42,806 nucleotides of DNA from positions 1 to 42,806 of the forward strand of contig JAMOUX010000014.1 of the NCBI GenBank assembly GCA_027067855.1, read 5' to 3'. Shown piece after piece: positions 31,324 to 40,849 of this stretch (position 1 is its first letter; the number at the start of each line of letters is the position of its first letter). A program made the position numbers and the translations under genes. Below the pieces are notes generated by a model that saw only the letters and a list, made by a program, of their open reading frames with translations, ran no database searches and was not told where the DNA came from. Origin of the DNA: Candidatus Fermentibacteraceae bacterium. GTDB lineage: Bacteria; Fermentibacterota; Fermentibacteria; Fermentibacterales; JCC-6.

Positions 31324-33780
31324 GTGAAGAAGAACCTTCCCGGCTATTTCCCGGAAAAGCACCGGCACTCCCACCATAAGGGGGCCGCCGGAACAAAACT
31401 CGTCGAAATCGTCTTGAACAGACCGATCCGGAAATCCTTCACCTATTCCCTGCCCCGCAAGATGTCGGGAGGGCGCATAATAGGCTGCAGAGTGGCGGTT
31501 CCTTTCGGTTCCGACAACCTGGTCGGCTATGTGTGGAGATTCACGGACACTCCGCCCGACGAGTCCGTGGAAATCAGGGAGATACTTTACAGGTTGGACT
31601 CCACCCCCATCCTGGAGGGAGACGTTTTCCGGCTTGTACGGTGGGCCGTCGATTATTACCATGCTCCACCGGGAATGATGATGGCCGCGGCCCATCCTCC
31701 GGGTATCTCCGGTAAAGCGGAAAGAGTGGCGGAACTGAAGGGTGTCCCGGACCCGTCACACCCCCTGAGTAAACTCCTGTCCCGGGGAACCTGCGTCCGG
31801 GTTTCCGTCCTGGAACATGCCCTCGGCGAACACTTTCCCCTGGAGCGTGAGCTTGCCGACCTGGCGGAGAAAGGCATCATCGAAGTGTACTGGAAAGCCG
31901 TAGGGGAACCCAAGCCGGTTACCGAGACGGTGGTCGAACCCGCCCTGAACGAACGGGAACTGATACGCCTCGCCGACGCCATGAAAACCAGGGCCCCCCG
32001 TCGCGCCGAGATAATAATGCAGCTCGTGTCCCGCAACGGTCCGGTAGAAAAGAAGACCCTCCTGAAAGCCGCCGGGGCATCCGGCAGGTCACTGGAACCC
32101 CTGGTGCGAAACGGCCTGCTGCGGCTTTCCGCGAGAAGAAAGCACAGGGAGGCCAGGACGACCGGAGGCGTGCTGGGCGGGGAATCCGTCGATGTGCTTC
32201 TGAACGGGGCCCAGGAAGCGGCCGTTTCCGCCGTGACCCGAAGTATGTCGGAACATGCGGTCCACCTTCTTCACGGGGTGACCGGCAGCGGTAAGACGGA
32301 GGTCTACGTCAGGCTCATAAGAAAGGTTCTGGAAGCGGGAAAGTCCGCGCTGATCATGGTGCCCGAGATCTCTCTTACTCCCCAGACCGCTTCGAGATTC
32401 AGCAGGAGATTCCCGGGAATGGTAGCCGTGCTTCACAGCGGGATGACCCAGGGGGAACGCCTGGATACGTGGAACCTGGTAAAATCCGGGAAAAAGAGAA
32501 TCGTAGTGGGTCCCAGGAGCACCGTGTTCGCCCCCCTGGAAAAACTAGGGCTCATCGTGGTGGACGAAGAACACGACGACAGCTACAAGCAGAACGAACT
32601 TCCCCTCTACAACGGCAGGGACCTGGCGGTCTTGAGGGGAAAGATGGCCGGCATCCCCGTGGTGCTGGGTTCGGCCAGTCCTTCCATGGAATCCTATGGC
32701 AACGCCGTATCCGGCAAGTACAGGCTGCTGGAACTCCGTGAAAGAGTGGACGGCATTCCCATGCCGGTTACCCGCGTGGTGGAGCAGGACAGGAGGAATA
32801 TCGTATCCCGGAAACTCCTGGACGCCCTGGCCGCCAGGAAGGAGAAGGGTGAGCAAAGCATAGTGCTGGTGAACAGGAGGGGATTCTCCCCCGCCCAGGT
32901 CTGCGGAAACTGCGGTTACAGAAAAGAATGTCCCGACTGCGGCATCACACTTACGTACCACCGCAAGGGACACGTCCTGAAATGCCACCATTGCTCTTTC
33001 TGGGAGGCGGCGTCGGACCGGTGTCCCAGATGCGGTTTCGACGAGTTCACCCACATGGGTCCGGGCATCCAGAAAGTGGAAGAGTTCCTGCAAAAGCACG
33101 TGGAAGGGATCAGGGTGATCCGCATGGATTCCGATACGACCAGGGGAAAAGATGCCCACTGGAGGAAATTGTCCGAGTTCGCAAAAGGAGGGGGGGATGT
33201 TCTCCTGGGAACCCAGATGGTGGCCAAGGGGCACGATTTTCCCAATGTCACCCTTGCGGGGATCGTCGCCGCCGACATGGGCCTGGCGATGCCCGACTTC
33301 AGAGCGGCGGAGCGGACCTTCCAGTTGATCCTTCAAGTAGCCGGCAGGTCAGGCAGGGGCAGCGTACCCGGCGAGGTCATAATCCAGGCCTACGATGTCT
33401 CGAACCCGGTTATAAGGGCTGCGGCCGATCATGACTACGAATCATTCTGGTCCATGGAAAAGAAAGCCAGGAAGGCGTTCTGCTACCCTCCCTTCGGCCA
33501 CCTCGTCAGGCTGGTGTGGAGCGGAATGCGCCGTGACCGGGTGGAAGCTGCGGCCAGGAAAACCATGAAGAATCTCGAGTGGAAGAACGTGCGGAGCACA
33601 CCACCGGTCGAAGCGGTGTTCCAGAGAATAAACAAACGGTGGAGATGGAACGTCCTGCTGAAATCCGGTTCCAGGAAGAGCCTTGCGGAAGCCGCAAAAG
33701 CGGTAGGTGAAAGATTCGGGGAACTTTCACCGGGAGGAGTCAGGCTCGAGGTGGACGTGGATCCGAGGCACCTGCTTTGA
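31324..33780 (+). CDS. priA: Primosomal replication-restart helicase PriA
   Basis: PriA recognises stalled forks and reloads the replicative helicase. The start is not certain: the GTG at 31324 gives 818 residues and lies after GGCGGAAAA, while the frame stays open further upstream. Order: 3'BD domain (LVEIVLNRPIRKSFTYSLP), winged helix, SF2 helicase with Walker A GVTGSGKTEVY and DEEHD, the zinc-binding CxxC arrays (CGNCGYRKECPDCG, CHHCSFWEA, CPRCG), helicase lobe 2 (VLLGTQMVAKGHDFPNVTL) and a C-terminal domain. All eight zinc cysteines are present. Length is slightly above the usual ~730. The neighbour on the right is convergent (stop to stop, 15 nt). Confidence 0.95.
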   Translation: MKKNLPGYFPEKHRHSHHKGAAGTKLVEIVLNRPIRKSFTYSLPRKMSGGRIIGCRVAVPFGSDNLVGYVWRFTDTPPDESVEIREILYRLDSTPILEGDVFRLVRWAVDYYHAPPGMMMAAAHPPGISGKAERVAELKGVPDPSHPLSKLLSRGTCVRVSVLEHALGEHFPLERELADLAEKGIIEVYWKAVGEPKPVTETVVEPALNERELIRLADAMKTRAPRRAEIIMQLVSRNGPVEKKTLLKAAGASGRSLEPLVRNGLLRLSARRKHREARTTGGVLGGESVDVLLNGAQEAAVSAVTRSMSEHAVHLLHGVTGSGKTEVYVRLIRKVLEAGKSALIMVPEISLTPQTASRFSRRFPGMVAVLHSGMTQGERLDTWNLVKSGKKRIVVGPRSTVFAPLEKLGLIVVDEEHDDSYKQNELPLYNGRDLAVLRGKMAGIPVVLGSASPSMESYGNAVSGKYRLLELRERVDGIPMPVTRVVEQDRRNIVSRKLLDALAARKEKGEQSIVLVNRRGFSPAQVCGNCGYRKECPDCGITLTYHRKGHVLKCHHCSFWEAASDRCPRCGFDEFTHMGPGIQKVEEFLQKHVEGIRVIRMDSDTTRGKDAHWRKLSEFAKGGGDVLLGTQMVAKGHDFPNVTLAGIVAADMGLAMPDFRAAERTFQLILQVAGRSGRGSVPGEVIIQAYDVSNPVIRAAADHDYESFWSMEKKARKAFCYPPFGHLVRLVWSGMRRDRVEAAARKTMKNLEWKNVRSTPPVEAVFQRINKRWRWNVLLKSGSRKSLAEAAKAVGERFGELSPGGVRLEVDVDPRHLL

Positions 33781-33795
33781 CGGAAACCTCAGGTC

Positions 33796-34572
33796 TCACA
33801 TGAAATCGGCGAAGTACATCAACGCGGTGAACAATGCGCCCCGTTCCCCGGATCCCACCATCTGCCGCGCCTGTTCCAGATCCAGGGCCGCCCTGGACTC
33901 CATCCTCTCCCTGACGGAAGGATTGCTCTCCTCCACGGCCCTGCACGAAAGGAACCTCGCCCTGCCGGTCAGCAGCCCTATCCTGGCCGCATCGTCCAGC
34001 ATGAGACCGGTGGCCCCGGCCGATACGGCCCCTCCGTACGAGGCGAAACGGGCCAGTTGACCGCTGTAGAGTTCCACAGGGGTCAACCCGTCGGGAATCG
34101 GCGCATACCGGTGATTCATTTCGTCCAGCATAAGGGAAAGTCCGGACAGCACTCCCCTTGAACCCACCGCCAGCACCGCTTCCTCAACGAGAATCGTGGA
34201 GTGCCTGCCGCAATCCGTGACCAGGCGTTCCATGGCCAGGGCGATCAGGGCGTCACCGGCGAGAACGGCCTTGCCGTCCTCCATCGCTTCGGCGGCGGTC
34301 GCGCCGGGTATGCGGGGGAACCCTTCAGTGCCAAGGTGCACGGTTATGCCGGTTCTGAGGAAGAGGGTCGCCACGGCCACGGGCAGACCCGCGAGAGGAT
34401 CGCCTCCGCACCACCGGGAAGAAGCGCAGGCAAGAAGGCTCAGTTCCAGGTGAAGATCGTGTTCCATCAACCGGTGGAGAATACGGGAAAGGTCTCCGGG
34501 AACAGTTCCTTCCACCCCGTCTATCGCTTTACCGGCGGCATCGAGGAGCCTGTTTCTCAGGTCATCCAGCAT
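33796..34572 (-). CDS. Degenerate polyprenyl-synthetase-like protein
   Basis: The ATG at 34572 follows AAGGAGAGGACTGGG and overlaps the cdaA stop by 11 nt; it yields 258 residues. By eye the order of segments matches all-alpha isoprenyl diphosphate synthases: LAGDALIALAMERL, GVLSGLSLMLDE where those enzymes have their GGQ.LD, YSGQLARFASYGGAVSAGA for KTaaLf..a..lGA..aGa, then IGLLTGRARFLSCRAVEE where FQIxDDxLD should be. Both Asp-rich metal motifs are missing (the first position reads FLRTGITVHLG). The protein should not make prenyl diphosphates and may be a regulator or accessory subunit. Assignment is by my alignment alone; a structural search would decide. Confidence 0.55.
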   Translation of the reverse strand: MLDDLRNRLLDAAGKAIDGVEGTVPGDLSRILHRLMEHDLHLELSLLACASSRWCGGDPLAGLPVAVATLFLRTGITVHLGTEGFPRIPGATAAEAMEDGKAVLAGDALIALAMERLVTDCGRHSTILVEEAVLAVGSRGVLSGLSLMLDEMNHRYAPIPDGLTPVELYSGQLARFASYGGAVSAGATGLMLDDAARIGLLTGRARFLSCRAVEESNPSVRERMESRAALDLEQARQMVGSGERGALFTALMYFADFM

Positions 34573-35389
34573 CCCAGTCCTCTCCTTCCCGCCCGGTGAG
34601 TTCGGCAAGCCTGTCCGCCAGTTCCTCCAGGCTGAGGTTTTCTTCCAGTATCCCGTCGTGAGCTATGCTGAAATTGCCGGTCTCCTCGCTGACCACCACG
34701 GCTACGGCATCCGATACCTCCGTTATGCCGATGGCGGCCCTGTGCCTGGTCCCGAGTTCGGCCCGGGGTTTCCTGTCGCCGGATCGCCCCAGGAAGATCC
34801 TCTTGGAAAGGGGCAGGATGGCCCTGGCACCCACAATCTTACCGTTACGTATTATTACGGCGCCGTCGTGAAGCGGGCCCGGAGGTTGAAGAATCGACGC
34901 CACCAGGGGCGGGTTCAGCTGGAGCCTGTCCAGTTTTACCGGGTCACCCCCGTACAGATGCTCCAGGGATTCCTCTCCCTCCACTACGAAAAGTCCTCCC
35001 AGGCGCAGCTTTCTCAAAAGGGCGCAGGCTTCGACCAGGGAATCTATTTCGCTTCTGGCCATCACGCCCCGGTGACCGAAATACTTCCTCAGATTCCTGC
35101 CCATGGTACCCAGCAGGTCCTTTATTTCCTCGTGAAAGATGAGTACCACCGATATGAACAGTACCGGAGTCAGGTTTGAAATCAGGTACCCGAACGTGTA
35201 GAAGCCCATGCGGCCCAACACGTTTCCAATAAGTATCATGACGATGAACATCACTATGACCGGCATCGCCGGGGTTCTCCAGAGATGTTTCAGGAGCAGC
35301 CTGATCAGGAAAGCCACGATAATCACGTTCATGAACTGAACGAACCAGAACCAGCTCAGCAGGGGGTGACCCAGGGGTTCACCGAACAT
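34562..35389 (-). CDS. cdaA: Diadenylate cyclase (c-di-AMP synthase, DisA_N/CdaA type)
   Basis: CdaA makes cyclic di-AMP from two ATP. The ATG at 35389 shares its base with the folP stop (TGATG) and gives 275 residues, the normal family length. Three membrane helices lie at about 11-30, 42-59 and 66-86. The DAC domain follows with both catalytic motifs: D175-G176-A177 in PLHDGAVII and R215-H216-R217 in LGTRHRAAIGITE. No cdaR or glmM follows, unlike in Firmicutes. Adjacency to folP, as here, is common in the FCB group (from memory). The last gene of the operon is the degenerate prenyl-synthetase-like protein. A c-di-AMP target or phosphodiesterase is not visible in the window. Confidence 0.95.
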   Translation of the reverse strand: MFGEPLGHPLLSWFWFVQFMNVIIVAFLIRLLLKHLWRTPAMPVIVMFIVMILIGNVLGRMGFYTFGYLISNLTPVLFISVVLIFHEEIKDLLGTMGRNLRKYFGHRGVMARSEIDSLVEACALLRKLRLGGLFVVEGEESLEHLYGGDPVKLDRLQLNPPLVASILQPPGPLHDGAVIIRNGKIVGARAILPLSKRIFLGRSGDRKPRAELGTRHRAAIGITEVSDAVAVVVSEETGNFSIAHDGILEENLSLEELADRLAELTGREGEDWDAG

Positions 35390-36582
35390 CAGTGATACCC
35401 CAGTCCCCTGCAAACGGACAGGACCTGCCTGGTCCCGCGCACGTCGTGCACCCTGAATATGTCGGCCGAACCCGCGCAAAGCGCCGTGACCGCATGGGTG
35501 GCAGGATCTCTCCCGGCCGGCTCCGAAAAGCCGGTCAGCATGCCAAGAAAACTCTTCCTGGAATGACCCAGAAGTACCCTGGTCCCCAAGCTGCGAAACT
35601 CGCCTATCCTATTGATCAACATTATGTTGTCATCCAGTCTCTTGCCGAACCCTATTCCGGGATCCACCACTATGGACGAAAGATCGATCCCCCCGTTCAG
35701 CGCAAGGTTCACCCTCTCTTCCAGGAACCCGAGTATCTCCTCGATGACATCATCGTAGCGGGGATCCTTCTGCATGTCCGACGGGATACCCTTCATGTGC
35801 ATGAGAACCACCGGGACATCATGCTCCGCGGCAACGCGGATCATGTCGGGATCCGAAAAGGCGGTTACGTCGTTTATCATGCGGGCTCCGGCGCGGATCG
35901 CCGCCTCGGCCACTTCGGCGCCGGACGTATCCACGGACACCACGATACTCGTTTCACCGGCGAGCCTCTCGACCACCGGCACGATCCTCCGTATCTGGAC
36001 GGCGGGCTCTACGGGACTGGAGCCGGGACGGGTCGATTCGGCGCCCACGTCGATGATGTCCGCTCCCTCAGAGGCCAGTTCCAAACCGTGTTCAAAAGCT
36101 TTTCCGGAGTCGAGATACCTGCCGCCGTCGCTGAAGGAATCCGGAGTCACGTTGAGGATTCCCATGACCAACGGACCTTCCCCGAAATCCAGTACGGCGT
36201 CTCCAGCATGCATGATGCGGGGTAGTTCCGGAGGGTTCTCCAAGGCGGCCGCCAATTCATCGGCCAGGCGGGAAAGCCCGAAAGGCTGTCCTTTCAGTGA
36301 CCGGCATCCCTGCAGAATCCGTTTAGGCGTTCCCACCACCAGGGCCGGCGTCGATTTGTCCGCGCACGAAACGCTTCCCCTGGAAACCACCGCGTCCGCC
36401 CCCCCGGACAGCATGCACTGCTTGAGTATGTTGGCCGCGGGAGTAATCATATCGTCCACACGGAAGGCGCGAATCATGCACTTTCCGCGCAGGCGGGACC
36501 ATGTAGCCGGATCCGCGCCCACCCGGTCAAGTTCCCTGCGCCACTCCGACCCGTTAACCGGGTACAGCGGTCTCAACTTCAT
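35389..36582 (-). CDS. folP: Dihydropteroate synthase with N-terminal extension
   Basis: FolP joins 6-hydroxymethyl-dihydropterin pyrophosphate with p-aminobenzoate in folate synthesis. The ATG at 36582 shares its A with the folE stop (TGATG) and gives 397 residues. The DHPS core begins near residue 135: MGILNVTPDSFSDGG (pterin/PABA loop), ADIIDVGAESTRPG, SVDTSGAEV and GHSRKSFLG are all intact. Some 115 residues precede the core (RVDDMITPAANILKQCMLSGGADAVVSRG...), a domain I remember from DHPS of other anaerobes; it may modulate or bind substrate. It lies between folE and cdaA in a coupled operon. Confidence 0.94.
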   Translation of the reverse strand: MKLRPLYPVNGSEWRRELDRVGADPATWSRLRGKCMIRAFRVDDMITPAANILKQCMLSGGADAVVSRGSVSCADKSTPALVVGTPKRILQGCRSLKGQPFGLSRLADELAAALENPPELPRIMHAGDAVLDFGEGPLVMGILNVTPDSFSDGGRYLDSGKAFEHGLELASEGADIIDVGAESTRPGSSPVEPAVQIRRIVPVVERLAGETSIVVSVDTSGAEVAEAAIRAGARMINDVTAFSDPDMIRVAAEHDVPVVLMHMKGIPSDMQKDPRYDDVIEEILGFLEERVNLALNGGIDLSSIVVDPGIGFGKRLDDNIMLINRIGEFRSLGTRVLLGHSRKSFLGMLTGFSEPAGRDPATHAVTALCAGSADIFRVHDVRGTRQVLSVCRGLGYH

Positions 36583-37151
36583 CAAATGGTCCTGAACGAT
36601 CTTCCTATAAGCGCCAGCGCCTCGGTCCTGGTCTCCAGCCTCTTGAGGTATCCCCGCATCGCCGAGGTGACTATCCTGGAGTCCCTCTTCTTCACTCCCC
36701 GCATGGCCAGGCACATGTGCTCGGCTTCCATGACCACCATTACCCCCTTGGCGGAAAGTTCATCCATGAGTCTGTCCGCTATCTCGGTGGTCAGACGCTC
36801 CTGGATGGTGGGCCTCGCCGCCATCACCTCCACCGTCTCCACTATCGAACCGAGCCCCGCTATCCGGTCGTTGGCGGGAAGGTACACCACGTCACACCTG
36901 CCCAGATACGGCAGAAGATGATGTTCGCACAATGATGCGAAACTTATGTCCTTGACGATTATCAGCTCGTTCTGGTCGGTACAGGACATGGTGGTCAGTT
37001 TCCTGACTGCGCCGGGATTCAACCCCCTGCACAACTCGGCCATGGACCCGGCTACCCTGGCCGGGGTACCTACCAGGCCTTCCCTGTCAGGGTTCTCCCC
37101 TATCCCTTCCAGTATCAGCTTCACTCCCCGCTCTATCTTCTCCAGATCCAT
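36582..37151 (-). CDS. folE: GTP cyclohydrolase I
   Basis: FolE opens the folate and pterin pathway by turning GTP into 7,8-dihydroneopterin triphosphate. The ATG at 37151 ([15 protein letters not shown]) gives 189 residues, a normal length. Zinc ligands are in [10 protein letters not shown] (Cys and His) and [14 protein letters not shown] (Cys). The start is inside the 3' end of ftsH, with a 65-nt overlap; an upstream in-frame start at 37205 would lengthen the overlap and adds only basic low-complexity residues. A GGAGG sits about 14 nt before the ATG. The stop overlaps the folP start. Confidence 0.94.
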   Translation of the reverse strand: MDLEKIERGVKLILEGIGENPDREGLVGTPARVAGSMAELCRGLNPGAVRKLTTMSCTDQNELIIVKDISFASLCEHHLLPYLGRCDVVYLPANDRIAGLGSIVETVEVMAARPTIQERLTTEIADRLMDELSAKGVMVVMEAEHMCLAMRGVKKRDSRIVTSAMRGYLKRLETRTEALALIGRSFRTI

Positions 37152-39111
37152 CGTCGTCCCCGTCTTCCTCCGCTTTTCCGTCGTCGGCGGCATTCTCCTC
37201 GTCATCGTTCGTCACCACCGAATCCAGCGACGGGATGTCATCCATGTCCGGGCGCAGTTCCTTGATTATCCTCTTTACTTCCTCGCTGGACATGGTTTCC
37301 TTCTCGAGGAGTTCCGTTGCTATTCTCTCCACTATGTCCCTGTTCTCGTTAATTATCTCCATCGCCTTATTATAAGCTTCCTCCAGGATCCTCCTCACTT
37401 CGGAGTCTATCATCCTGGCGGTATACTCGCTGTAGGGACGCTGCCTCGTGAGTTCCATTCCGAGGAAGACCGTGTCGGAAGGATCGTTGTGCGCCACCGG
37501 CCCCAGTTCATCACTCATTCCCCACTCGCATACCATTTTCCTCGCCAGTTCGGTGGCCTTCTGCAAATCGTTGCCGGCCCCGGTGCTGAGCATGTCAATG
37601 AAGATCACCTCCGAGGCGCGGCCACCCAGGAGCATCGCGAGCATGCCCTGAAGTTTTTTCTTCGAGTAGTTGTACATGTCGTCGACGGGCAGGAAGCTCG
37701 TAATTCCCATGGCCATGCCCCTGGGAACTATGGATACTTTGTGTATGGGGTCGGGTTCGGGTACGAAAATACCCACCACGGCATGTCCGCTCTCGTGGTA
37801 GGCGGTACACCTTTTCTGACTGGGACTTATGGCGACGTTCTTTCTCTCGAGACCCAGGATGATCCTGTCTATGCCGTATTCGAAATCTTCCTGTTCCACC
37901 TTGTCCGCCCCGCGCCTTGCGGCCCGAAGCGCAGCCTCGTTCGCCAGATTCTCCAGGTCGGCCCCGCTGAACCCGGGGGTAACCCTCGCCACTTTTCCCA
38001 GGTCAACGTCTTCGGCTACGGGCATCTTCCTGGTATGAACCTTGAGTATCGCTTCCCTGGCCTTCACGTCCGGCATGCTCACCACTATCCTGCGGTCGAA
38101 CCTCCCGGGTCTCAGGAGGGCCGGATCCAGGACATCCGGACGGTTAGTGGCCGCCATGACGATGATTCCCGTTTTTTCCTCGAAACCGTCCATCTCGACG
38201 AGCAGGGCGTTCAGGGTCTGCTCCCTCTCGTCATGTCCCCCGCCCAGTCCCGCGCCGCGGTGCCTTCCCACAGCGTCTATCTCGTCGATGAAGATTATGC
38301 ACGGAGCCATTTTCTTGCCCTGTTCGAAAAGGTCCCTGACCCTGCTGGCCCCCACACCCACGAACATCTCCACGAAATCGGAACCGCTCATGGAGAAAAA
38401 AGGAACCTGTGCCTCACCGGCCACGGCCTTGGCCAGAAGTGTCTTGCCGGTACCGGGTCTGCCTACCAGGAGCACTCCCTTGGGAACTTTTCCTCCCAGT
38501 CTCCGGAATTTCTCCGGGGTTTTAAGGAATTCTATCACTTCGATAAGCTCGGACTTCGCCTCCTCCACCCCGGCCACATCCTCGAAGGTGATCTTGGGTT
38601 TGTCGGCCAAGAACAGTTTGGCCCGGCTTTTGCCGAATGAGAAGGCGCTGCCCGCGCCACCCGCTCTCCTCATCATGTATATGAAAAAACCTACCAGGAG
38701 CAGAAACGGAACCAGGGCCAGTATCTGCGCCAGCAATTCGTTCGGGGGCTTGGCAACCACCAGGACATCGTGTTTCGACAGGGAATCCAAGACCGCCGCG
38801 TTCTCGAAGGGAATGAAACTTTCAAACGCTTCGTACTCTATCCCTTCCCGGAGTATCGGCGCATTGAATTCTCCGCGTATCGAACCGTCGGGTTTTATGA
38901 CCACGGACTTCACCATTCCCCGGGACACGAAATCCATGAAACCCGATTCACCGGAATAGGGAACTTCCAGACTGGGTTTTCCAACCGAGAACAACCTGAA
39001 CATCGTGAAAAGAACGAGCCCGAGCAGGACCCACATGGTAAACACCCTGAACGAACAGCCCGTCGAAAACGGGTTCTGTCCGCCTTCAGGGTTCTTGTTT
39101 TTATCGTTCAT
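37087..39111 (-). CDS. ftsH: ATP-dependent membrane zinc metalloprotease FtsH
   Basis: FtsH is a hexameric AAA+ protease that removes membrane and short-lived cytosolic proteins. It is 674 residues. Two membrane helices at about 21-41 and 127-147 enclose the periplasmic domain. Walker A is GRPGTGKT (217-224), Walker B FIDEIDA (274-280), the second region of homology is RPGRFDR, and the zinc site HESGH is at 439-443. The last ~45 residues are extremely acidic (Asp/Glu runs) and end within the folE reading frame, so the acidic tail and folE share DNA. It follows hpt by 17 nt in the tilS-hpt-ftsH arrangement found in many bacteria. Confidence 0.97.
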   Translation of the reverse strand: MNDKNKNPEGGQNPFSTGCSFRVFTMWVLLGLVLFTMFRLFSVGKPSLEVPYSGESGFMDFVSRGMVKSVVIKPDGSIRGEFNAPILREGIEYEAFESFIPFENAAVLDSLSKHDVLVVAKPPNELLAQILALVPFLLLVGFFIYMMRRAGGAGSAFSFGKSRAKLFLADKPKITFEDVAGVEEAKSELIEVIEFLKTPEKFRRLGGKVPKGVLLVGRPGTGKTLLAKAVAGEAQVPFFSMSGSDFVEMFVGVGASRVRDLFEQGKKMAPCIIFIDEIDAVGRHRGAGLGGGHDEREQTLNALLVEMDGFEEKTGIIVMAATNRPDVLDPALLRPGRFDRRIVVSMPDVKAREAILKVHTRKMPVAEDVDLGKVARVTPGFSGADLENLANEAALRAARRGADKVEQEDFEYGIDRIILGLERKNVAISPSQKRCTAYHESGHAVVGIFVPEPDPIHKVSIVPRGMAMGITSFLPVDDMYNYSKKKLQGMLAMLLGGRASEVIFIDMLSTGAGNDLQKATELARKMVCEWGMSDELGPVAHNDPSDTVFLGMELTRQRPYSEYTARMIDSEVRRILEEAYNKAMEIINENRDIVERIATELLEKETMSSEEVKRIIKELRPDMDDIPSLDSVVTNDDEENAADDGKAEEDGDDDGSGEDRAGSEADTGRDRGEP

Positions 39112-39128
39112 GAAACCTCCGGATCAAT

Positions 39129-39656
39129 TTAATCCTTGACAGCGACGATATCGGCAAGGTTTCTATGGTATCCCCCGGGACTGTCCAACCCGTACCCGAA
39201 AACGAACCTGTCTGGAATGCTGAAAACCACCTCGTCGACTACGACATCCACCCGCCTGCGGGCCCTCTTGTCCAGCAGTACCACCGTCCGGAGCGAAGCG
39301 GGTTTTCTCGACCTGATCAGCTTTTGAATATAAGCCAGGGTCAGCCCGGTGTCTACAATATCCTCCACCAGGAGCACGTGGCGGCCGTTCAGGGGAAGGG
39401 ATGTGTCCAGGGTCAGCCGCACCTCGCCGGAAGACTCCGTCCCCTCGTCGTAGCTGGCGGCCCCGATGAATTCCACCTGCAAGTCCAGGTCCATGCAGCG
39501 AATCAGGTCGGAGGCGAAAACGGCGCCACCCTTGAGAAGGGGTATCACCACCAAAGTTTTTCCCACGTACATCCCGCTGAGCCGTCTGCCCAGTTCCCGC
39601 ACTTTCCCGGCTATTTCCTCCGCCGAGATGAGCTTTTCAACGTCGTAACAGTTCAA
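39129..39656 (-). CDS. hpt: Hypoxanthine phosphoribosyltransferase
   Basis: Hpt salvages hypoxanthine or guanine by joining it to PRPP. Length is 175 residues, normal. The PRPP-binding motif VLLVEDIVDTGLTL is intact, the flexible-loop region is SYDEGTESSGEV, and the C-terminal part has VVFSIPDRFVFGYGLD, with the family's Asp/Tyr segment. The start is a TTG that overlaps the tilS stop as TTGA. Its place between tilS and ftsH is a widely conserved order. Confidence 0.95.
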   Translation of the reverse strand: MNCYDVEKLISAEEIAGKVRELGRRLSGMYVGKTLVVIPLLKGGAVFASDLIRCMDLDLQVEFIGAASYDEGTESSGEVRLTLDTSLPLNGRHVLLVEDIVDTGLTLAYIQKLIRSRKPASLRTVVLLDKRARRRVDVVVDEVVFSIPDRFVFGYGLDSPGGYHRNLADIVAVKD

Positions 39657-40618
39657 TCCAGGTTCCTTTCCCTGCCGGCGGGGACTTCGATTCTCACCAT
39701 CGATCCATCCAGAACCAGCCTCGCGCCGCCGGGCAGTTCATGGAACCCGTTCTTCCCCGAGAGTATCCACCTGTCGGTCTTCTCCAGTTCCGTCCTTCCT
39801 CCCCGGGGCTTTCCCGCAATCGTCCACAGCGCCGTAATTCTCAGGGCCGCCGGCATGACCGAGTAGTCGTTCCTATCAAACCTATCTTCCCCGATCAACA
39901 GTCCGTCAAGAGATTCTTCCACCACCGTGTCCAGGAAGTCACGCCACGACTTCAGGTTGGCGGACGCCCGGGCCAGGGATGCGGCACATCCGGGAGAAAT
40001 CTCCTCCAGCACCGGCATCACCTTTTGTCTTATCCGGTTACGAAGATAATCCCCGGACAGGTTACTGGAATCTTCCACCCACGGTTGATCCAGTGCCAGG
40101 AGGTAGCTCCTGAGTTGCTTACCGGTAAAATCCAGCAGGGGTCTCCGCACACACTCCCTGCCGAAGTAATCCATGCCGCCCAGGCCCCTGAGACCCGCAC
40201 CTTCCAGTAATCTCATCAGTAGAGTCTCCGCCCTGTCGTCGGCGGTGTGTCCCGTCGCCACCAGGTCTCCATCCCGGGCAACGGAACGGTAAATCTCCTG
40301 TCGTTTCCTGCTGAAGTAATCCTCCAACGAACCCCTCGCGGGAGGTTCGAGTCTTTTCAGAACGAATTCCAGACCCTCCGAGTCAGCCAGCGCCCCGACG
40401 AATTCCGCGTCTTCGGAACTTTCCGGCCTGGTCCCGTGGTCCACGTGAAGCACCTTCAACTTCCATCCCATATGCCCCGCAAAACCTGCGAGAAGCCTGA
40501 ACAGTGCCACGGAATCCCCTCCTCCGGACACTGCGGCCACCACCGTCGTGCCGGCGGGAAGCAGATTCCTGGCACGGACGGTTTCGATGAACTTTTTTTC
40601 GACCGCGGACGGGTTCAA
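39653..40618 (-). CDS. tilS: tRNA(Ile)-lysidine synthetase
   Basis: TilS modifies C34 of the CAU-anticodon tRNA(Ile) to lysidine so that it reads AUA. The 321-residue protein has the N-type ATP pyrophosphatase P-loop SGGGDSVAL near residue 31 and the segments HVDHGTRPESSEDAEF, GHTADDRAETLLMRLLEGAGLRGLGGM and RNRIRQKVMPVLEE, which are hallmarks. A shortened C-terminal domain makes it smaller than E. coli TilS (about 430). The start is a TTG at 40618; AAGG lies about 14 nt upstream, so start support is moderate. It is the first gene of the seven-gene operon that runs left to 33796. Confidence 0.95.
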   Translation of the reverse strand: MNPSAVEKKFIETVRARNLLPAGTTVVAAVSGGGDSVALFRLLAGFAGHMGWKLKVLHVDHGTRPESSEDAEFVGALADSEGLEFVLKRLEPPARGSLEDYFSRKRQEIYRSVARDGDLVATGHTADDRAETLLMRLLEGAGLRGLGGMDYFGRECVRRPLLDFTGKQLRSYLLALDQPWVEDSSNLSGDYLRNRIRQKVMPVLEEISPGCAASLARASANLKSWRDFLDTVVEESLDGLLIGEDRFDRNDYSVMPAALRITALWTIAGKPRGGRTELEKTDRWILSGKNGFHELPGGARLVLDGSMVRIEVPAGRERNLD

Positions 40619-40653
40619 TGATCCGAAACCTTACCTTTCATTAATTTCAACCG

Positions 40654-40659
40654 ATTATA
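40654..40659 (-). promoter_or_regulatory. Perfect -10 box upstream of tilS operon
   Basis: A TATAAT occurs on the minus strand about 36 nt ahead of the tilS start, in a short AT-rich island of the 231-nt divergent gap 40619-40849. No good -35 is found at 16-18 bp. A TATATATAG run at 40771-40779 on the plus strand may serve the ABC transporter genes, also without a clear -35. I see nothing else in the gap. Confidence 0.35.
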
Positions 40660-40849
40660 TAATCAAACATACGGCGACACGGTTCGCAACGACGGTGAAG
40701 GCCTCCGGCGGCACTGCCCGAAACGAACCCTTTTGAACGTCTCCGGCAAGGCCGAGTTTTCCTGAATCGTTATATATAGTCCGGGAATCTTCTTTCATAA
40801 TTGCGCCGCGACCTGGCGGCGGGTGGATATATTCTCTGCGGCGGGAAAC

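Noticed and set aside
36946-38640. Plus-strand open frame of 564 codons opposite ftsH/folE
   Set aside because: FtsH and FolE motifs on the minus strand are complete; the opposite frame has no family features and is a shadow.
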